A stretch of DNA of 64,000 nucleotides from Erinaceus europaeus (taxonomy: Eukaryota; Chordata; Mammalia; Eulipotyphla; Erinaceidae): contig NC_080175.1 of the NCBI RefSeq assembly GCF_950295315.1, positions 88,312,161-88,376,160 on the forward strand, read 5' to 3'. Position numbers and translations under genes: made by a program. This document shows positions 22,191 through 34,909 of this stretch, piece by piece. Positions within the stretch are counted from its first letter, which is position 1; the number at the start of each line of letters is the position of its first letter. The notes below the pieces were generated by a model that was not told the DNA's origin, did no database searches, and saw nothing but the letters and a program-made list of their open reading frames with translations.

Positions 22191-24248
22191 GTAGGGTATG
22201 CAATTGTGATGTAAAAGCAGTAACACAGAATATGCATATATTTAATTATTCTAGGGAGACAGAAACTTGTGTACTAAGTGTTTTTACTAGTATACTCTTC
22301 AACAAAAGGTAAATGATTTTTTTCTCTTAATATCTACAAGTACCTGATATTGCCAGATTCATTTCTATTTTGCTAATTACCTGCATAATTTCATTTTTTT
22401 GTAAATTTGCATTTCCCTACAGAAATGAAAAATGGTTGAACGTCTTTTCAAACTTTATTAACCATTGGCTTTCCTTATTCAGCAATTCTTGTTATCTATC
22501 TTTTCTACATATTTCCCTTTCACATATTAAATTTTTGATATTGATATGTAGAAATTTCTTAAATTTTCACAGTACTTTTTAATCTATTACAAATATTGAA
22601 TATATTTATTTTTAAAGGAAAAGTACACTTTAAATTTGCTTAGAAAGAAAGTTTCAATGAAAACACAGGAGAGTACAATTCCAGAGTGGCAAGCAGATAG
22701 AAGAGAGCTTCAGTGTTCTGACATGCATCTTTCATGGGTTTTTCCCTGAGCTTTACTTTCCTCCCCAATCCCAAAGTCTGAATGGAAGGTATCGCTTAGT
22801 TGAAATTAATGGCTTTGTTTGATTCTCTGTTAGGCAGTGCTGATTCTGTTTTAGGCAGTGTCTACAAGCAATGTCACAGCCTTGTGTGGTAGATTCTATT
22901 GTCATCCCTGCAGTTCTGGCTAAGTGGGTTTCCCATGTTTTTCAGCATAGTTTGCAGTGGAGAATGTCTCAACTGTTACTGGATTAGCATCCTTCTTGGT
23001 TACTATTCTTACTTGGTTCTACTATCATAGACCTACAGAAATCATTCCTAACGTTGTGCAACTTCAGAAACTTTCTCAGATACCTAGGCCTATGACTGTA
23101 GTAACTTAGTATCTTATGTCAACTTATTCATCTCTATTTATAGCTTTGGCCAGTGCTCCTGTTTCCTACCAAGATTCTAGACCCTAACAGACAGGTTTCT
23201 GAAATGTCCTACAATGACTACCCTCTCAGTTTTGAATCACTTTGTGCTTCCTTATCCTTGGACATAGACTTCATTAAGCGACTTTCTTATAACCAAAATA
23301 ATATAATAAAATAATAAATGCCACTTCCTTAAATGTTACAAAAGGTAAGGCCTTCCATCTTGCAGATTCTGAGTGATTTTGACTAAGAAAAGTTGTTATG
23401 CTGGAGATGTCCATGTGGTAATAATACATTCAGTACTGCTTTTGGTCAATAGCTAGCAAGGGGCTGAGGTCTTACAATCAATACCCTTCATCACCCAAGA
23501 TGACCAACAACTGATGAAGTGAGGCTAGAAATAATTCTGTTCTCAATAGACCCATGAGCTGATTCCCCAATAATGAATAGTTAGCAGTTCGATTACAGCC
23601 TTTTTGAGAAAGCTTAAAGTAAAATACCAATTGAACAGGATTATTGATTTACAGAGTAAGTGAGACAGTTAAGTATGTGTTTCTTTCCCTTACTAAAATT
23701 TTGGGTAATTTGTTTTAAATAAATAGATAACTAATTCAACTTCCCTGGCATTCTAAAAAAAACAAAAAACATTTCATTGTTTACTTCTGAGTGTTCAGAG
23801 GTTGTTTATTTATCCTGCTATATAGCATATGTCACAGCCCATGTTAATATTATTTCCCTGGAAAATTTAAATTGAATTCTTGGAGAACAAAGATCAATAT
23901 TTCAATAGCAGATGTCTGATTTGAATTTTAGCTTTATTCTCTTTTCTGGGAGATGGGTTACATTAATAATCTTTCTAGCTTCTATCTATTAATGCCATCA
24001 CTATCAAGTAGAACAGGACATCAAATACATACATACAATATCTCCTTTTATAAATGTATGTTATGAATTACTTAATAAACATGAATTTTATGTAGTTGTC
24101 ATTATACCTGACTAGCTCTCTGTTTTTTATCGCAGAAACAAAGTCTCAATTTTTCTTGAACAATGTTAACTAGATTCTTATTTTCCTGTGTCAACATTTC
24201 CTGGGAATTTCACAAGATACAGAAGGGAAAAAAAAAACTTTAAACATA
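22191..24248. other. About 2 kb, nothing recognised
   Basis: AT-rich single-copy-looking DNA. Short open frames lack any coding character. Confidence 0.5.
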
Positions 24249-24259
24249 GATGAATAGGG

Positions 24260-24509
24260 AGTCGGGCGGTAGCGCAGTGGGTTAAGCACACATGGCGTGA
24301 AGCGCAAGGACCGGCTCAAGGATCCTGGTTCGAGCCCCCCTCCCCACTTGGAGGTGAGTCGCTTCACAGGTGGTGAAGCAGGTCTGCAAGTGTCTGTCTT
24401 TTTTTCTCCCCTCTTTGTCTTCCCCTCCTCTCTCCATTTCTCTCTGTCCTATCCGACAATGATGACATCAGTAACAACAACAATAATAACTGCAACAACA
24501 ATAAAAATA
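24260..24509 (+). repeat. SINE-A with target duplication
   Basis: Head gagtcgggcggtagcgcag, B box ggttcgagcccc, complete body. Flanks gatgaataggg (24249-24259) and gttgaataggg (24510-24520) differ at one base. Confidence 0.93.
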
Positions 24510-24520
24510 GTTGAATAGGG

Positions 24521-25625
24521 ATTTCCACTAAAATTCTCACTTTATACATCATTTAAGCATTGCTTTTATGTCTTCAATTAGTGAATTGTGCCATTTTAAA
24601 TTTTGGTTTTATGAATGTTGTTCCTGTATGTAACAATTTGTGATTAATTTGTCCCCACAATGAAAACTGAAGCCTGAAACTATTCCCTGTGATTCCCTTT
24701 ACTCATTACTCAGTGTTTCTGTCAGTGATGGGTACAATGAATGGAAATTTTTATACAAACCTAACCTTACTCAGCAGAACTTGGGGAACCTAGCTATGAG
24801 GAATGAGAGGGATAAGGCAAAAGAGGCCATGTGTCTACAGGCAAACACCTGTTTGAATGGTTTTTCTTAACTGACTCTGTCTGGTCCAGTTAAAACATTG
24901 AGATTCACTTGCCTGTGAAATTACAACCAAAGAAGCAAAGAGCAGAAGAGACTGATTTGCCTTATTTGAATTTAAATCAATAATATGGGTAGTTTTGAGA
25001 GCTAGAAGAAAAATGTGAAACTCCTTCATGAAATGCCTGCCCCGGTAGTGAGTTACCATTTGCCTGCGTTTTAATTTGTCTTGGAAGGCATATTGTGTTG
25101 AAAGCGAAAGCTTACTTTGGAAATAGTCTTTCATTTTTTTTTTTCATAGTGCAGTATACATTCATCAGTAAATCTATCTGAACCTTTATTTTGTATTGAG
25201 AATAGGTGATCACATGACTCCAGGTGATTGACTCACATAGAAACTCCACATTTTCAGCTTTAGAAATGCCTCTGTGATTGTTCATCTTTAAAGTCTTTAT
25301 TTTCCATTTATGTCTTCTGCCCCAGGTGGCGGCAGAGTCTTACGGGTTCAGGATACTAAACATGATATGAAATCCAAACCGATCAACTCAGCACAAACTT
25401 AAATAAAAAAAAAAAAAACTAACATTTTAATTTTAGACGTGTTTTTCTAATCATGAAGCAATAAATAGTATAGCATAAATATTCATATAGAATAACAAAT
25501 TGTGGTAAGCAGAAATTGATTTGCTATGCAAATAACAGCTTCACAATATCATTCACCACTAATAGTAATGTTTGAACGATTTCTTTGTTGTTTTCACATT
25601 AATTATGTTCCCTGCAGCCTAGGAG
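24521..25625. other. Unassigned sequence
   Basis: No repeat ends. A 99-codon frame on the minus strand (24835-25134) has no signature and no context, so I do not call it. Confidence 0.5.
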
Positions 25626-25627
25626 GT

Positions 25628-25748
25628 AGTAAAGGGGCTATCTCACTGGACCTGTAAGCACTAGGTCGTGGGAATGATTCCTGGCATCATATTTGCCAGA
25701 GTAGTGTAATGGTTTACTCTCACTCTCATAAATAAATACATTTTAGAA
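25628..25748 (+). repeat. SINE-C fragment
   Basis: gtaaaggggctatctcactgg as a worn head, gaatgattcctggcatcat near the B box, ccagagtagtgtaatggttta and a tail with ataaataaata. Confidence 0.5.
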
Positions 25749-25796
25749 AATTCCATGCACAGATGAGAATATTTCAAAAATGAAAAAGCTTATTTT

Positions 25797-25909
25797 TCCT
25801 TTCCCTGTTTTAAATTTCTTTATTGGGGAATTAATGTTTTACATTCAACAGTAAATACAATATTTTGTACATGCATAACATTTCCCAGTTTTCCATATAA
25901 CAACACAAC
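25797..25909 (-). mobile_element. 113-bp L1 3' end with target duplication
   Basis: Reverse of an L1 3' terminus: ttaaatttctttattgggga, attaatgttttacattcaac, cataacatttcccagttttc. Flanks gaaaaagcttatttt (25782-25796) and gaaaaagcatatttt (25910-25924) match at 14 of 15. It is an extreme 5' truncation. The same terminus recurs at 55383. Confidence 0.88.
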
Positions 25910-26029
25910 GAAAAAGCATATTTTGAGACACTGCGAACAACTTGATTTTAAAGAACCAATTGCATATTCTTTCAATCGCGTTCTATTTTTTTTTTTTTAG
26001 AACAGTCTTTTCACATGAGTGATGTAGCC

Positions 26030-26178
26030 ATTCTGAATTGCATTTTTATTCAGATAGACAGAGAAGGAAGAGACGCTATAGCACCAAAACTTTCTCCAGT
26101 GCCAGGGCTCTAACCTCAAGGGTGTGCCTGGCAGAGCACACACTCTGCCTAGTGAGCTGCCTCTCTGGCCCTCAATTA
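26030..26178 (-). repeat. SINE-C/D, minus strand
   Basis: tttttattcagatagacagag, ccagtgccagggctctaacctc (reversed B-box region) and gagctgcctctctggccct at the head. Confidence 0.55.
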
Positions 26179-27695
26179 TGTTCATATGTGACTAATTCTT
26201 ATTCTGTAGTATGGGCACCCACTAATGGTTATTTTAGAATCATCAAGGCCCCATTATTTAAACTTTATTTCCTCTTGCCATTATAGGTTTTCATGCATCA
26301 AACAGCTATTGAAAGGAGTATGCTACCACTTCAGATATTGATTTGAATTAATAAAATAGATTCATAAAAATAGAATGATTATTTTGTTACTCAATTTTAG
26401 TTATAGGAGAAAGATATTGAATGAATTTACACTTTCACAAAGAGGGTTTTGAGAGTGTTTCCCTCTCCCAAAGTATTGTAAACATTGTCTATAAAGCTTA
26501 GCTAATTTCACAAAATATATGCACATATCTTATTGCAATTTAAATTTGAATTTGATAAGCATGAGTGAAGTTAAACATATTTTTTGGTATGCTAACTGGT
26601 TATTTGTAGAGCATTCTTTAGGTCTTCCATTTTGGTTTGTAAAATTCAATCATTACTGTAATAGCAACTAATTCTATATTACACTATGTCCTGACAAAAT
26701 ACATTTATTTATTATTCACACTATATAGCCCTATGAGGTATATTTTGTCCATTGAGTTTACTTCTGTGAGTCTATTTTGAAATCCAAAGTTGAGACTTAC
26801 GTATCTTTCTAGAATTTTCAATCTTCCTTGTTGAGGAGTTAAGCAAGAAAACCCTTGTCAAGATGTAAAGTAGCACTAAACTTTCTTTCTTCCAGTAACT
26901 GTCTGAAATATGACAACTTATCCCCCTTATAACTGATTTGCCAAAGTTAGTCACATATCCAAAAACAAATTTTATGGGGTTTAGAAGTATGAAAAGAACA
27001 TGGAGAGAACAAATTACTGCAAACATATAATAAAAACCATTGGTATGTTCTTCATGTAGTTTTCTATTGGTTTAATGTTATTTTTATGAAAAAAAACTAT
27101 TGAATAAGATCTGTTTTTACATTGGTTACAAACACTGTGCTACACATTTTCAAATCTCTATGTTATTTTATTTTTTGCCCTATTTATAATTTCAAAACTA
27201 TAAAGTTTACCTGTTTAGCCCTTAGTTTTGTACAATATTAGAAAAATATAGTATCACTACTGCAGGATTTTGAGAAATAAAGGATGAATTGTAAAGTAAG
27301 GCAAAGGTTCACAAAAATATTAATATTGATTACAAATGTTAAAACTATATTTCAATTAGAACTGAATACAGATAATTCCTATCATTCTAGTCTATCTAGA
27401 CTGATTGGAGATATTTGCTCTATTTTTTTCCATGTGTTAAGCTAATTTAAACACTATTTCTTTAAATGCTCTTCTCTAAGCTTTTAGAAAGGTTTTTCTA
27501 TGTTTCTTAAAATTTTCTATAGCAGTATAAGAAAACTCAGGACTATGCCATAAAATGTAAGCACTTAAACCATTCTACTTGATTTATTTTCAATGAATTT
27601 CTTTTTTCTTCTTTCCTTCCTCCTGTCTTTCCTGTCTTCCTTTCTGTCTTCCTTTCCTAGATAGAAACAGAGGAAGACACAATGAAAGAGACCAC
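26179..27695. other. About 1.5 kb, nothing recognised
   Basis: AT-rich, with a TTCC-rich run at 27603-27660. No gene signal. Confidence 0.5.
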
Positions 27696-27699
27696 TGTA

Positions 27700-29380
27700 T
27701 ATTTAATAATACATATACTTCCAACCCAGGAACAAGGAATGCTCTTCCATACCTGTATTTCTTTTAACAAAGTCCCATAATTCTCCCTGTAAAATTCCTT
27801 CACCTCTTTTGCAATATTCACCCCAAGCTATTTTATATTTGGGGGTTTGATTGTAAATGGCATTGAGTATTCCATTTTTCCTTCCCCCAGACTTCTTGTT
27901 TTTCATACATAAATGCCACAATTTAAAGTGTATTGATTTTGTATTCTGCTAATTTACTAAATTAATTATTTCCACTAGTTTTTTTTGGTGGAGTCTCTCT
28001 GTGGTTTCCTAGGTATATTATCATATAATTGGCAATATTAATAGTTTGATTTCCTCTTCTCCACTCTGTACACATTTGTTGTATCTCTTTTGTCTTATTG
28101 AAGTGGTGAGGACCTCAGTGACTGCAATAAATAATCATGGTGAAAGTGGACATGCTTATCTGATTACCAATTTTAGGAGGAAAGTATTCAACTTTTCCTC
28201 ACTGAGAATTATGTCATCTGTAGGTTTGTTATAAATAGCCTTTATAATGTTATAAAGAAAAAAATTATCCTTCTATTCCCAATTTCTAGAGTGTCTTTGT
28301 CAGAAAAGGATGTTGAATCTTGTCAGATACTTTTACAGAAAAAAGATGTTATGACAATGTTTTTTTTTTTTTTATTTTAAAAAGGAGACATTAACAAAAC
28401 CATAGGATAAGAGGGTACAACTCCACACAGTTCCCACCACCAGATCTCTGTATAACATTCCCTCCCCTGCTACCTTTCCTATTCTTTATCCCTCTGGGAA
28501 TATAGACCCAAGGTCATTATGGGATGCAGAAGGTGGAAGGTCTGGCTTCTATAATTGCTTCCCGCTGAACATGGGCATTGACAGGCCGATCCATACTCCC
28601 AGCCTGTCTCTCTTTCTTTGGTGGGGAAGAGCTCTAAGGAAGTGAAGCTCTAGGACACATTCGTGGGGTTGTCTGTCCAGGGAAGTTTAGTCAGCATCAT
28701 GATAGCATCTGGAACCCGGTTCCTGAAAAGAGTGTTAACATACAAAGCCAAACAAATAGTTGATCAATCATGGACCTAAAAGCTGGAATAGTGCAAATGA
28801 AGTATTGGGGGTCCTCCATTTTGTATATAGCTAGTAGGCATATTTTAGTTATATTTCAAGGGGCCTGTAGCTATACTAGTTCTTTTTTTTTTTTCTCTGA
28901 GCTTGAAATCTGATATGCAGGTGGATCCAAGTTATTGTCTGGGGAGGTGATGTCATGGCTGGAAAAGGGACAGAAAGCTGGATCAGGGAAGAGAGTACCT
29001 TCCTAATATGGGGAAGGAGTATAATATTGTTGACTGTGACCTGCATCGATTTGATTTGACCTGGGGCTCATATTGTGACAGTGTGTTTTTTATCTTTCTT
29101 TTTATTGATATGTTGTATTACATTGATTGAGTTGGTAATGTTGACCCACTCCTGTTTTCCAAGGGGAACCCCACTTTATCTTGGTGAATTATTCTCTGGA
29201 TATATTGTTGGATTTGATTTTCCAGGAGTTGGTTGAGAATCTTTGCATCAGTGTTCTTCAAGGATATAGTTAATCTTGTATGAGATTAGAGTCTGATTTT
29301 TGTGGCTTACATGTGACTATTCAATTGTCCAATACATTTTCACTAAGATAGTTTTTTTTATCCACAGTGATTTGTCTGTT
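27700..29380 (-). mobile_element. Old L1 ORF2 on minus strand, split by an RP copy
   Basis: T-rich strand with the antisense of the reverse transcriptase region: gttttttttggtggagtctc, catttgttgtatctcttttg, cacaacatc-like blocks and, after the insert, attgatatgttgtattacattg and ctccaggagttggttgag-type sequence near 29221. Frames are destroyed. The RP copy at 28366-29080 separates the halves; tatgacaatg and tgtgacagtg at the two joins look like a worn target duplication. Confidence 0.75.
28366..29080 (-). mobile_element. RP retroposon copy, minus strand
   Basis: Reversed poly-A end (T15, then ttaaaaagg), followed by aaaaccataggataagaggg, cccctctgggaatatagacc-type blocks, gcttcccgctgaacatgggc and gatagcatctggaacccgg. 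These match the 3' 700 bases of the 39045-40640 copy in reverse. The element is 5'-truncated. Confidence 0.85.
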
Positions 29381-29742
29381 GGAATTAAATAGATTAAGTC
29401 AGGTGGCCAATTTATTGGGGGCCTGAGAAAAATCTCACTTTGATAATACACTGTATTGACGCTCCCTTCAATATGGTGTGCGCAAGGCTTGAACCTGGCT
29501 CATGCACTCAGACACTTTTGAAGCAAAAGAAAAAAAAAATAGAGGTATCATATTCCTCAACTTCAGTTTATATTACAAAGCAATAGTAATTAAAACAGCA
29601 TGGTACTAGAATAACAATAGAGATTTAGATCAATGGAGTAGGATTGAGAGTCTAGAAATTAGCCCACACATATACTTCTTCCTTATGTATGACAAGGAAG
29701 CCAAAAGGATTCAATAAGAATAAAGAATGTCTCCTCAGAGAG

Positions 29743-29930
29743 GTGGCTGGTGGCACACCTTGTCAGGCATGCACATTACAGTGCACAAGGACCTGGGTTT
29801 AGACTACAGTTCTCACATACAAGTGCTGCAGTTTTATTTCTTTATCTTCCTCTCTACCACCCCCTTTCCTCTCAATTTCTCTCTGTATTGATTCTCAATA
29901 ATTAAATACAAATAAATATTTTTAAAATTA
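29743..29930 (+). repeat. SINE-B, diverged
   Basis: gtggctggtggcacaccttg, acattacagtgcacaaggac, B box gggtttagact, CT-rich body and an A-rich end. It is old. Confidence 0.72.
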
Positions 29931-30799
29931 AGTCTTTTTACCATTCTATATGGCAGATGGAAAAGTGAAATAAGAGCAACACCTAAAACTATGCACCAAA
30001 ATGAAATTAAAATGAATTGAAGATTTAGATATTAAAGCAGAAACACTAAAATTTACAGATGAAAACATCAATGAAACATTTCAAGTGCTTCAAATTGAGA
30101 ATACTCAACCCCATAGGCATAGGAAATGAAAACAAATAAATGGAACTACACAAAACAAAAGCTTCTACACATCAGAAGAAAACTACATAAGGATAACTAG
30201 GAAACCCAATGAAGAGAGAAAATATTTGCACATTGCACATCTAAAAAGAGAGTGATATCAAACATCTATAAGAATTGCTACAGATCAATGAAAGAAAAAA
30301 ATTAAGTAGACCAAGCAACTAAATAGACAGTTTTCTAAAGTTTCATGTGGCCCACAGATATATGAAGAAATACTTCACTTACTAGAGAAATTAATACTCC
30401 AATGAGGTTCCATTTCATATGAGAAAGTCCTATGTGAACTTGACAGGCAAGGACAGGTGTTGGTAAAGTTATGGAGAAAAAAAGACTCTGCTACTCTGTT
30501 GGTGGGAATGCAGACTATGTAAGGCTGTGTGGAAAGCAAATAACAATTGAATCATCTTGTGATCCAGCAAAATAATTTTAGAGCATGCAAACATTAACAT
30601 GATAGGAATATGCAACCCTGTGCTCATAACTGCATTACACACAGTACCCAAACAGCCTACATGCCCAGTGACAAATGACTAGCTAAAGAAGTAATGGGAC
30701 GTATATTTCAAGGAGTACCAACACTGTAACAACAACAACAAAACCAACAATAATGATAATAACAATAATAATAATGATAGATGATATTGTATCCTTTGG

Positions 30800-31235
30800 T
30801 GCCGAGCTAGCGTCTCAGGCAGGAATCAAGCTTGTGGCAGTAACAATAGAAATATTTATTCATGTAGGAGCCCCAGAGTCAGGCGTGAGTGCAGTGGGTT
30901 AAGCCACATGGAGCCAGTAGCAATGGCCGGCATGGGCCTCCCAGTCTGCATGCCTGACCTCCTCTAGGTTGAGACATGGAAGAGAGCAAAACCAGAAACA
31001 GAAGTGGCTTTTATAGGATAAAATCAGTAGTGGCAAGTCGGAAATGGAAATGGCTAGGAAGGGGGGTGGAGAAAGGAAAAAAGGCATGCTGGGAAGGTAG
31101 AACTTCCTTAGCAACTGTTGCTATGGTTTTAACTGGTGGGATTAATGTTACCCTGCAGGCAGGGCGGGTCTCCAGGTAGAAAGAACATATAGATCAATGG
31201 CGGGGGCGGGGGGGGGGCTGGCTTAATGCCCGACA
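30800..31235 (-). mobile_element. Solo LTR with perfect 6-bp duplication and an internal SINE-A-like block
   Basis: Plus-strand ends are tgccgagc...cccgaca, so the element reads tg..ca on the minus strand. Flanks ctttgg (30794-30799 and 31236-31241) are identical, and the interrupted L1 is continuous without it. On the minus strand there is a TATA box (tataaaag, 31008-31015) and a polyadenylation signal (aataaa, 30855-30860). A block at 30876-30948 (gtgcagtgggttaag, ggccggcat) matches the SINE-A head in plus orientation. No internal retroviral sequence remains. Confidence 0.9.
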
Positions 31236-31605
31236 CTTTGGGATAAAATGGATGGAACTGGAGGTGATTACGCTTAGTGAAATAAGTGAAGAGATGAAAT
31301 ACAACTAAGGGATGGTTTCACTCATATGTGGAATCTAGAGAAATGATACATGTGAACATGCGAAAGGGGAGAAAGAAAGAGAGAGAAAGAAAGAAAAAAG
31401 TGGAAGGAAGGGAGGACAATGAAAGTAAGAAAAGAAAGAAAGGAAGAAACTCTAAGATTTTGTGAGAACTATGATGGTTATCTTTGGGTGGCTGGAGGGT
31501 AAGGACACTGAGTTTTGCTGGTGGAGACAGTGTAGAATTATATTTTGCAATCTTTCAATCTTGCAATTCACTATTAATCACAAATTTAAAAAAAATGAAA
31601 ACAAA

Positions 31606-32142
31606 GAAATCATATTTTTATCCAATTATTCAAATTCTGAGTATTCACTCAAAGAATACCCAAAAACAATTTGGATAAGTACATTGATCTCACTCACAGA
31701 TAGAACTTATAAAGTAAGGACAGTAAAGGAAGAAATAAGTTTTTTAAAAAATGGATTGGAGGTGGTGTATTGCACCAAAACAATGAAGTCTGGGGAAGGA
31801 GCAGTAATGTGATAGAGAGTTCTGGGGCACTGTTGCATGATGGTGGGAAAAGACATAAGTAGTGGGCGAGAGTGACTAGCAGACTCTTAATGGAGAGATG
31901 AGAGGCTGTACCTATGGGCCAACAACTTTACAGTCAACAATTAACCTCCAAAAAAGTGGAAATTTATTTATTATATATAATACAAATATATTATTTATAT
32001 ACAATAAGCCAATTTATATCCACCCTACAAAATAATTTATTGAAACAGACTTTCATTGACCCCTTAAATGTTCTTGAGTCTTATCTGAAGTTCATAAATG
32101 TGAGTTTCTACTACAATCAATGCAATATTTATTTGTATTCTT
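31606..32142 (+). mobile_element. L1 3' UTR fragment (31745-31960) and flanks
   Basis: ggtggtgtattgcaccaaaa, gaagtctgggga and ccaacaactttacagtcaac match the reverse of 17060-17345. The remaining bases up to the RP insertion are AT-rich and unassigned. Confidence 0.5.
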
Positions 32143-32420
32143 AATATTATGACGGATTATCAAGGAATGATGGTCATGCTGATACTGTCAGAACAGATTA
32201 GGAGACAGACATATATTACTTTCTTTTATGTAGTTAGTTGAGTAGATAGAGTGAGGGAAGTGAAGTAGGGACTATGAGGGGAGGGTATATAGGCCTAAGT
32301 AGTAAATATTTTATTAGACAATTTATGATGCCTTCATTAAGCCTTTCTACTTGATTGCCGAGCTTACTATGTCTAAGTCTAATCACATAGGACTATTAAG
32401 CACTTTTACTTTGAGATACA

Positions 32421-33119
32421 TGTTGGCATTCACGCTGGGTGACGTCCAGCAGGAAGGGAAAACCACCCGGCTCTCTCTCTTTCTCGTTCAAGGGACTACA
32501 TGAAACAGAGACACCGGGAAGAAATGATGTGTTCTCAAATCTCGTTTATTAGCAGCTAGGCAAGAGTTTAAATAGAAAACCAAATAAAGAACATTTTTCA
32601 AATATGTCAGGAATTAAAGGTTTCTTAAAGGTCAGCTTGCCTCTATGATAGGGGGCTGGTATGACAGGAATTGATGACATATAAGACAGTTATTCTCCAT
32701 GACACAAGCAACTTAATTATCCAAAGGTATTTGAGAGAAACATAGGGGTTAAACCTGTAGGATGAGACAGAAAGAAGATGGATATCAAAAGGCCATATAG
32801 TTTGGAATTTCTCTTGTCTGGGGTCTGAGGTTTATGATGGAACGTGTGATAAGGTGTGTTCTCCTCTGTGATCAGAAGGTGAGATGAACTTTGAGTAAAC
32901 CTTAAGGTAGGCAGCCATGTGACCTGCAGTTAATGGAGAGAGGTAGTGAGGTTTCTGTGGGCTTGAGAGTCTGGAAGGAAAGAACTAAGTCTGAGAGATG
33001 GTTTTTCCCCTTTGCTCACCTTGGCAAGAGAGACTCATAAGGGGGTATCTTCTCAGACCTCCATCCAAGGATGGGGGGAGTTCTCCCTAAGCTATATCAA
33101 GCTTATACATATCCCAACA
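32421..33119 (-). mobile_element. Solo LTR, 699 bp, perfect 6-bp duplication
   Basis: Ends tgttgg...ccaaca; flanks gataca (32415-32420 and 33120-33125) are identical. On the minus strand there is a polyadenylation signal (aataaa, 32545-32550) and an AT-rich TATA-like element near 32570. It is the full version of the partial LTR at 1-434. No internal sequence is left, so it is a solo LTR inside the RP copy. Confidence 0.93.
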
Positions 33120-33216
33120 GATACATAGTTGCCCCTAATGGATATGTATATATACCTTTCCTGTCCCATAGGCCCTAGCTTATAACTTTAATTTTTAGAA
33201 GAAACACTGTATACAA

Positions 33217-33219
<3 letters not shown>

Positions 33220-33260
<41 letters not shown>
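33220..33260. repeat. (TA)n microsatellite
   Basis: About 20 TA units within the direct half of the RP copy, just after the inversion join. The uninverted copy has only a short atatatat here. Confidence 0.95.
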
Positions 33261-33261
<1 letters not shown>

Positions 33262-34856
33262 CAACTAAAGGACAATTATTGTCACTATGACAACTTTTAT
33301 TAAACACCACTAAACTCCGAGGTGTATTTCCTCTCTAATTTGAAGCGAGATTCCATAAACCTGAAGCTGCTTTGGATATGATAAATGATACTCATCACTT
33401 TAACAACTGAAAATCAAAACTTATCAGCTAAAGGAAGGACTAAAAAATCTGGAAAAGGACAAGAGACTGGCTCACTTTGTGATGGACTTTTTGGTCAATA
33501 CCAGCCCACCCCATCATCTGGGGCACTTGTCAGGGAGTCCTTGGATTCCCACGTTGATGTGATGGGCCTAGTCCTCCAGGAGATTCCTCACTCTACTACC
33601 ATCGTTGGTCACTTCCATCAGGAAAATCATCATAATCCCTCTTGTGGGATTCTCCACTACCTTGTCCTCACAAAAGTAGCAATGATAGGGATTTCCCTAA
33701 TCTCAGAAGGGAGGCTGGGTCAGCCTAGCCTGTTGCAAGACTGGTCTTGAAATGAGTACAGACAGGAATGCTCCTAGCTGTAACCATGGACTGCAAGCTC
33801 AGACTGACAAGGACTCAGAAGTTATACAGGCTCCTGTGCTAAACATGAATCTACATAGTACCTGGGTAAGATCCATGGGGTAAACAGTTTTATTTTATTC
33901 TTAGATTTCCTTCAAGTTTAGAAGTTAATGTCTCCCCTAATATAGCTTTCTAGCGCTGTTTTCAACTCTGATACCACTATCTTCGACAATATTTTTAGTT
34001 CACCTATATGTTAGATATCAAGCTGAAGCAAAAATTACTAAACTCATGGGCCCCTAGGAACATACCTAAAATAGACTTCTTAGCTCTTTTACACCATAAT
34101 ATCACTATTCTCATCTGCTCTACCCCTACTTTCTGATTCCTGTTTATTAAATATTCTGTCCTACCTTATATCATGCTGCCTTTCAGTCACCAAGTTGCAG
34201 ATGCTACTATGATTCTTGAACTCCCTGGGCAGACAACCTCACCAATATGTCCTGGAACCTCACCTCTCTAGAGTCCTACCCTATGAAGGAGAGATAGAAA
34301 CAGGCTGGGGTTATAGGTCAGTCTGCCAACATCCATGTCCAGTGAAGAAAGAATTAGAGAAGTTGCCTTCTGCACCTCATAAAGTTTTTTGTTCTCCATA
34401 TTCCCAGAGAGAGTGAACAGTTAGGGGAAGTTGACCAGAAGGCTATGAACTCCAATTCCATCAGGACCTGGAGGGAGAAGGGGGGAAAGGAAGGATATTC
34501 AGAAGCAGTAATAGGTATAAGCGTGACTTAGAAAGGAAGAGAAGGCAGGGCCATAGAAAATACATATATATATATGTTTACATATATGTGTATGTATATT
34601 TATACATAGACACACTTATTATACACATATCTATCTATTTCTATATATATTTACAGAAACAAGTCAGCTTGTACTTGTGACTTTGGGAGAACTACTGCAG
34701 TTTCCAATGAAGGGAGTGGGTATGCAGAACTCTGGTCAAGGGAATGGTGAGAAATTATACCCATTATCTCATAATTTGTAAATCAGTATTAAATCACTAA
34801 GAAAAAAAGTAAGAAGGGGCAAACAACAACTGAAAAATATTATGACAGATGAATAA

Positions 34857-34860
<4 letters not shown>

Positions 34861-34909
<49 letters not shown>
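34861..34909. repeat. (TA)n microsatellite next to an LTR
   Basis: About 24 TA units. The LTR starts at the last t of the run, so the tract was the integration site or grew beside it. Confidence 0.95.

Larger units (their letters stand above)
29535..31605 (+). mobile_element. L1 ORF2 C-terminal part and 3' UTR, with nested SINE and LTR
   Basis: Sense L1 features in order: ttacaaagcaatagtaatta, acagcatggtactagaataac, later tggtgggaatgcagactatg, the 3' block ataaaatggatggaactgg and catatgtggaatctagagaa. SINE-B sits at 29743-29930 and a solo LTR at 30800-31235; the sequence tcctttgggataaaatgg is restored when the LTR and one duplication are removed. Short AAC and AAT runs lie at 30728-30780 and a purine-rich run at 31360-31450. 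Confidence 0.8.
32158..34835 (+). mobile_element. RP retroposon, 5' half inverted, 15-bp target duplication
   Basis: 32158-33185, read on the minus strand, matches the RP copy at 42440-43085 (ggggcaactat, tgattagacttagac, tagttgagtagat in reverse); 33190-34800 on the plus strand matches 43088 onwards (ttttagaagaaacactgtat, then the common 3' region). The halves are consecutive in the uninverted copy. Outer flanks aatattatgacggat (32143-32157) and aatattatgacagat (34836-34850) match at 14 of 15, so the inverted and direct parts entered as one insertion. This is the layout expected from twin priming by L1 machinery. An LTR (32421-33119) was inserted later. (TA)n runs lie at 33220-33260 and 34561-34650. 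Confidence 0.85.

Noticed and set aside
24835..25134. 99-codon minus-strand frame as a host exon
   Set aside because: No splice-site pattern, domain or repetition of the signal; length is compatible with chance.
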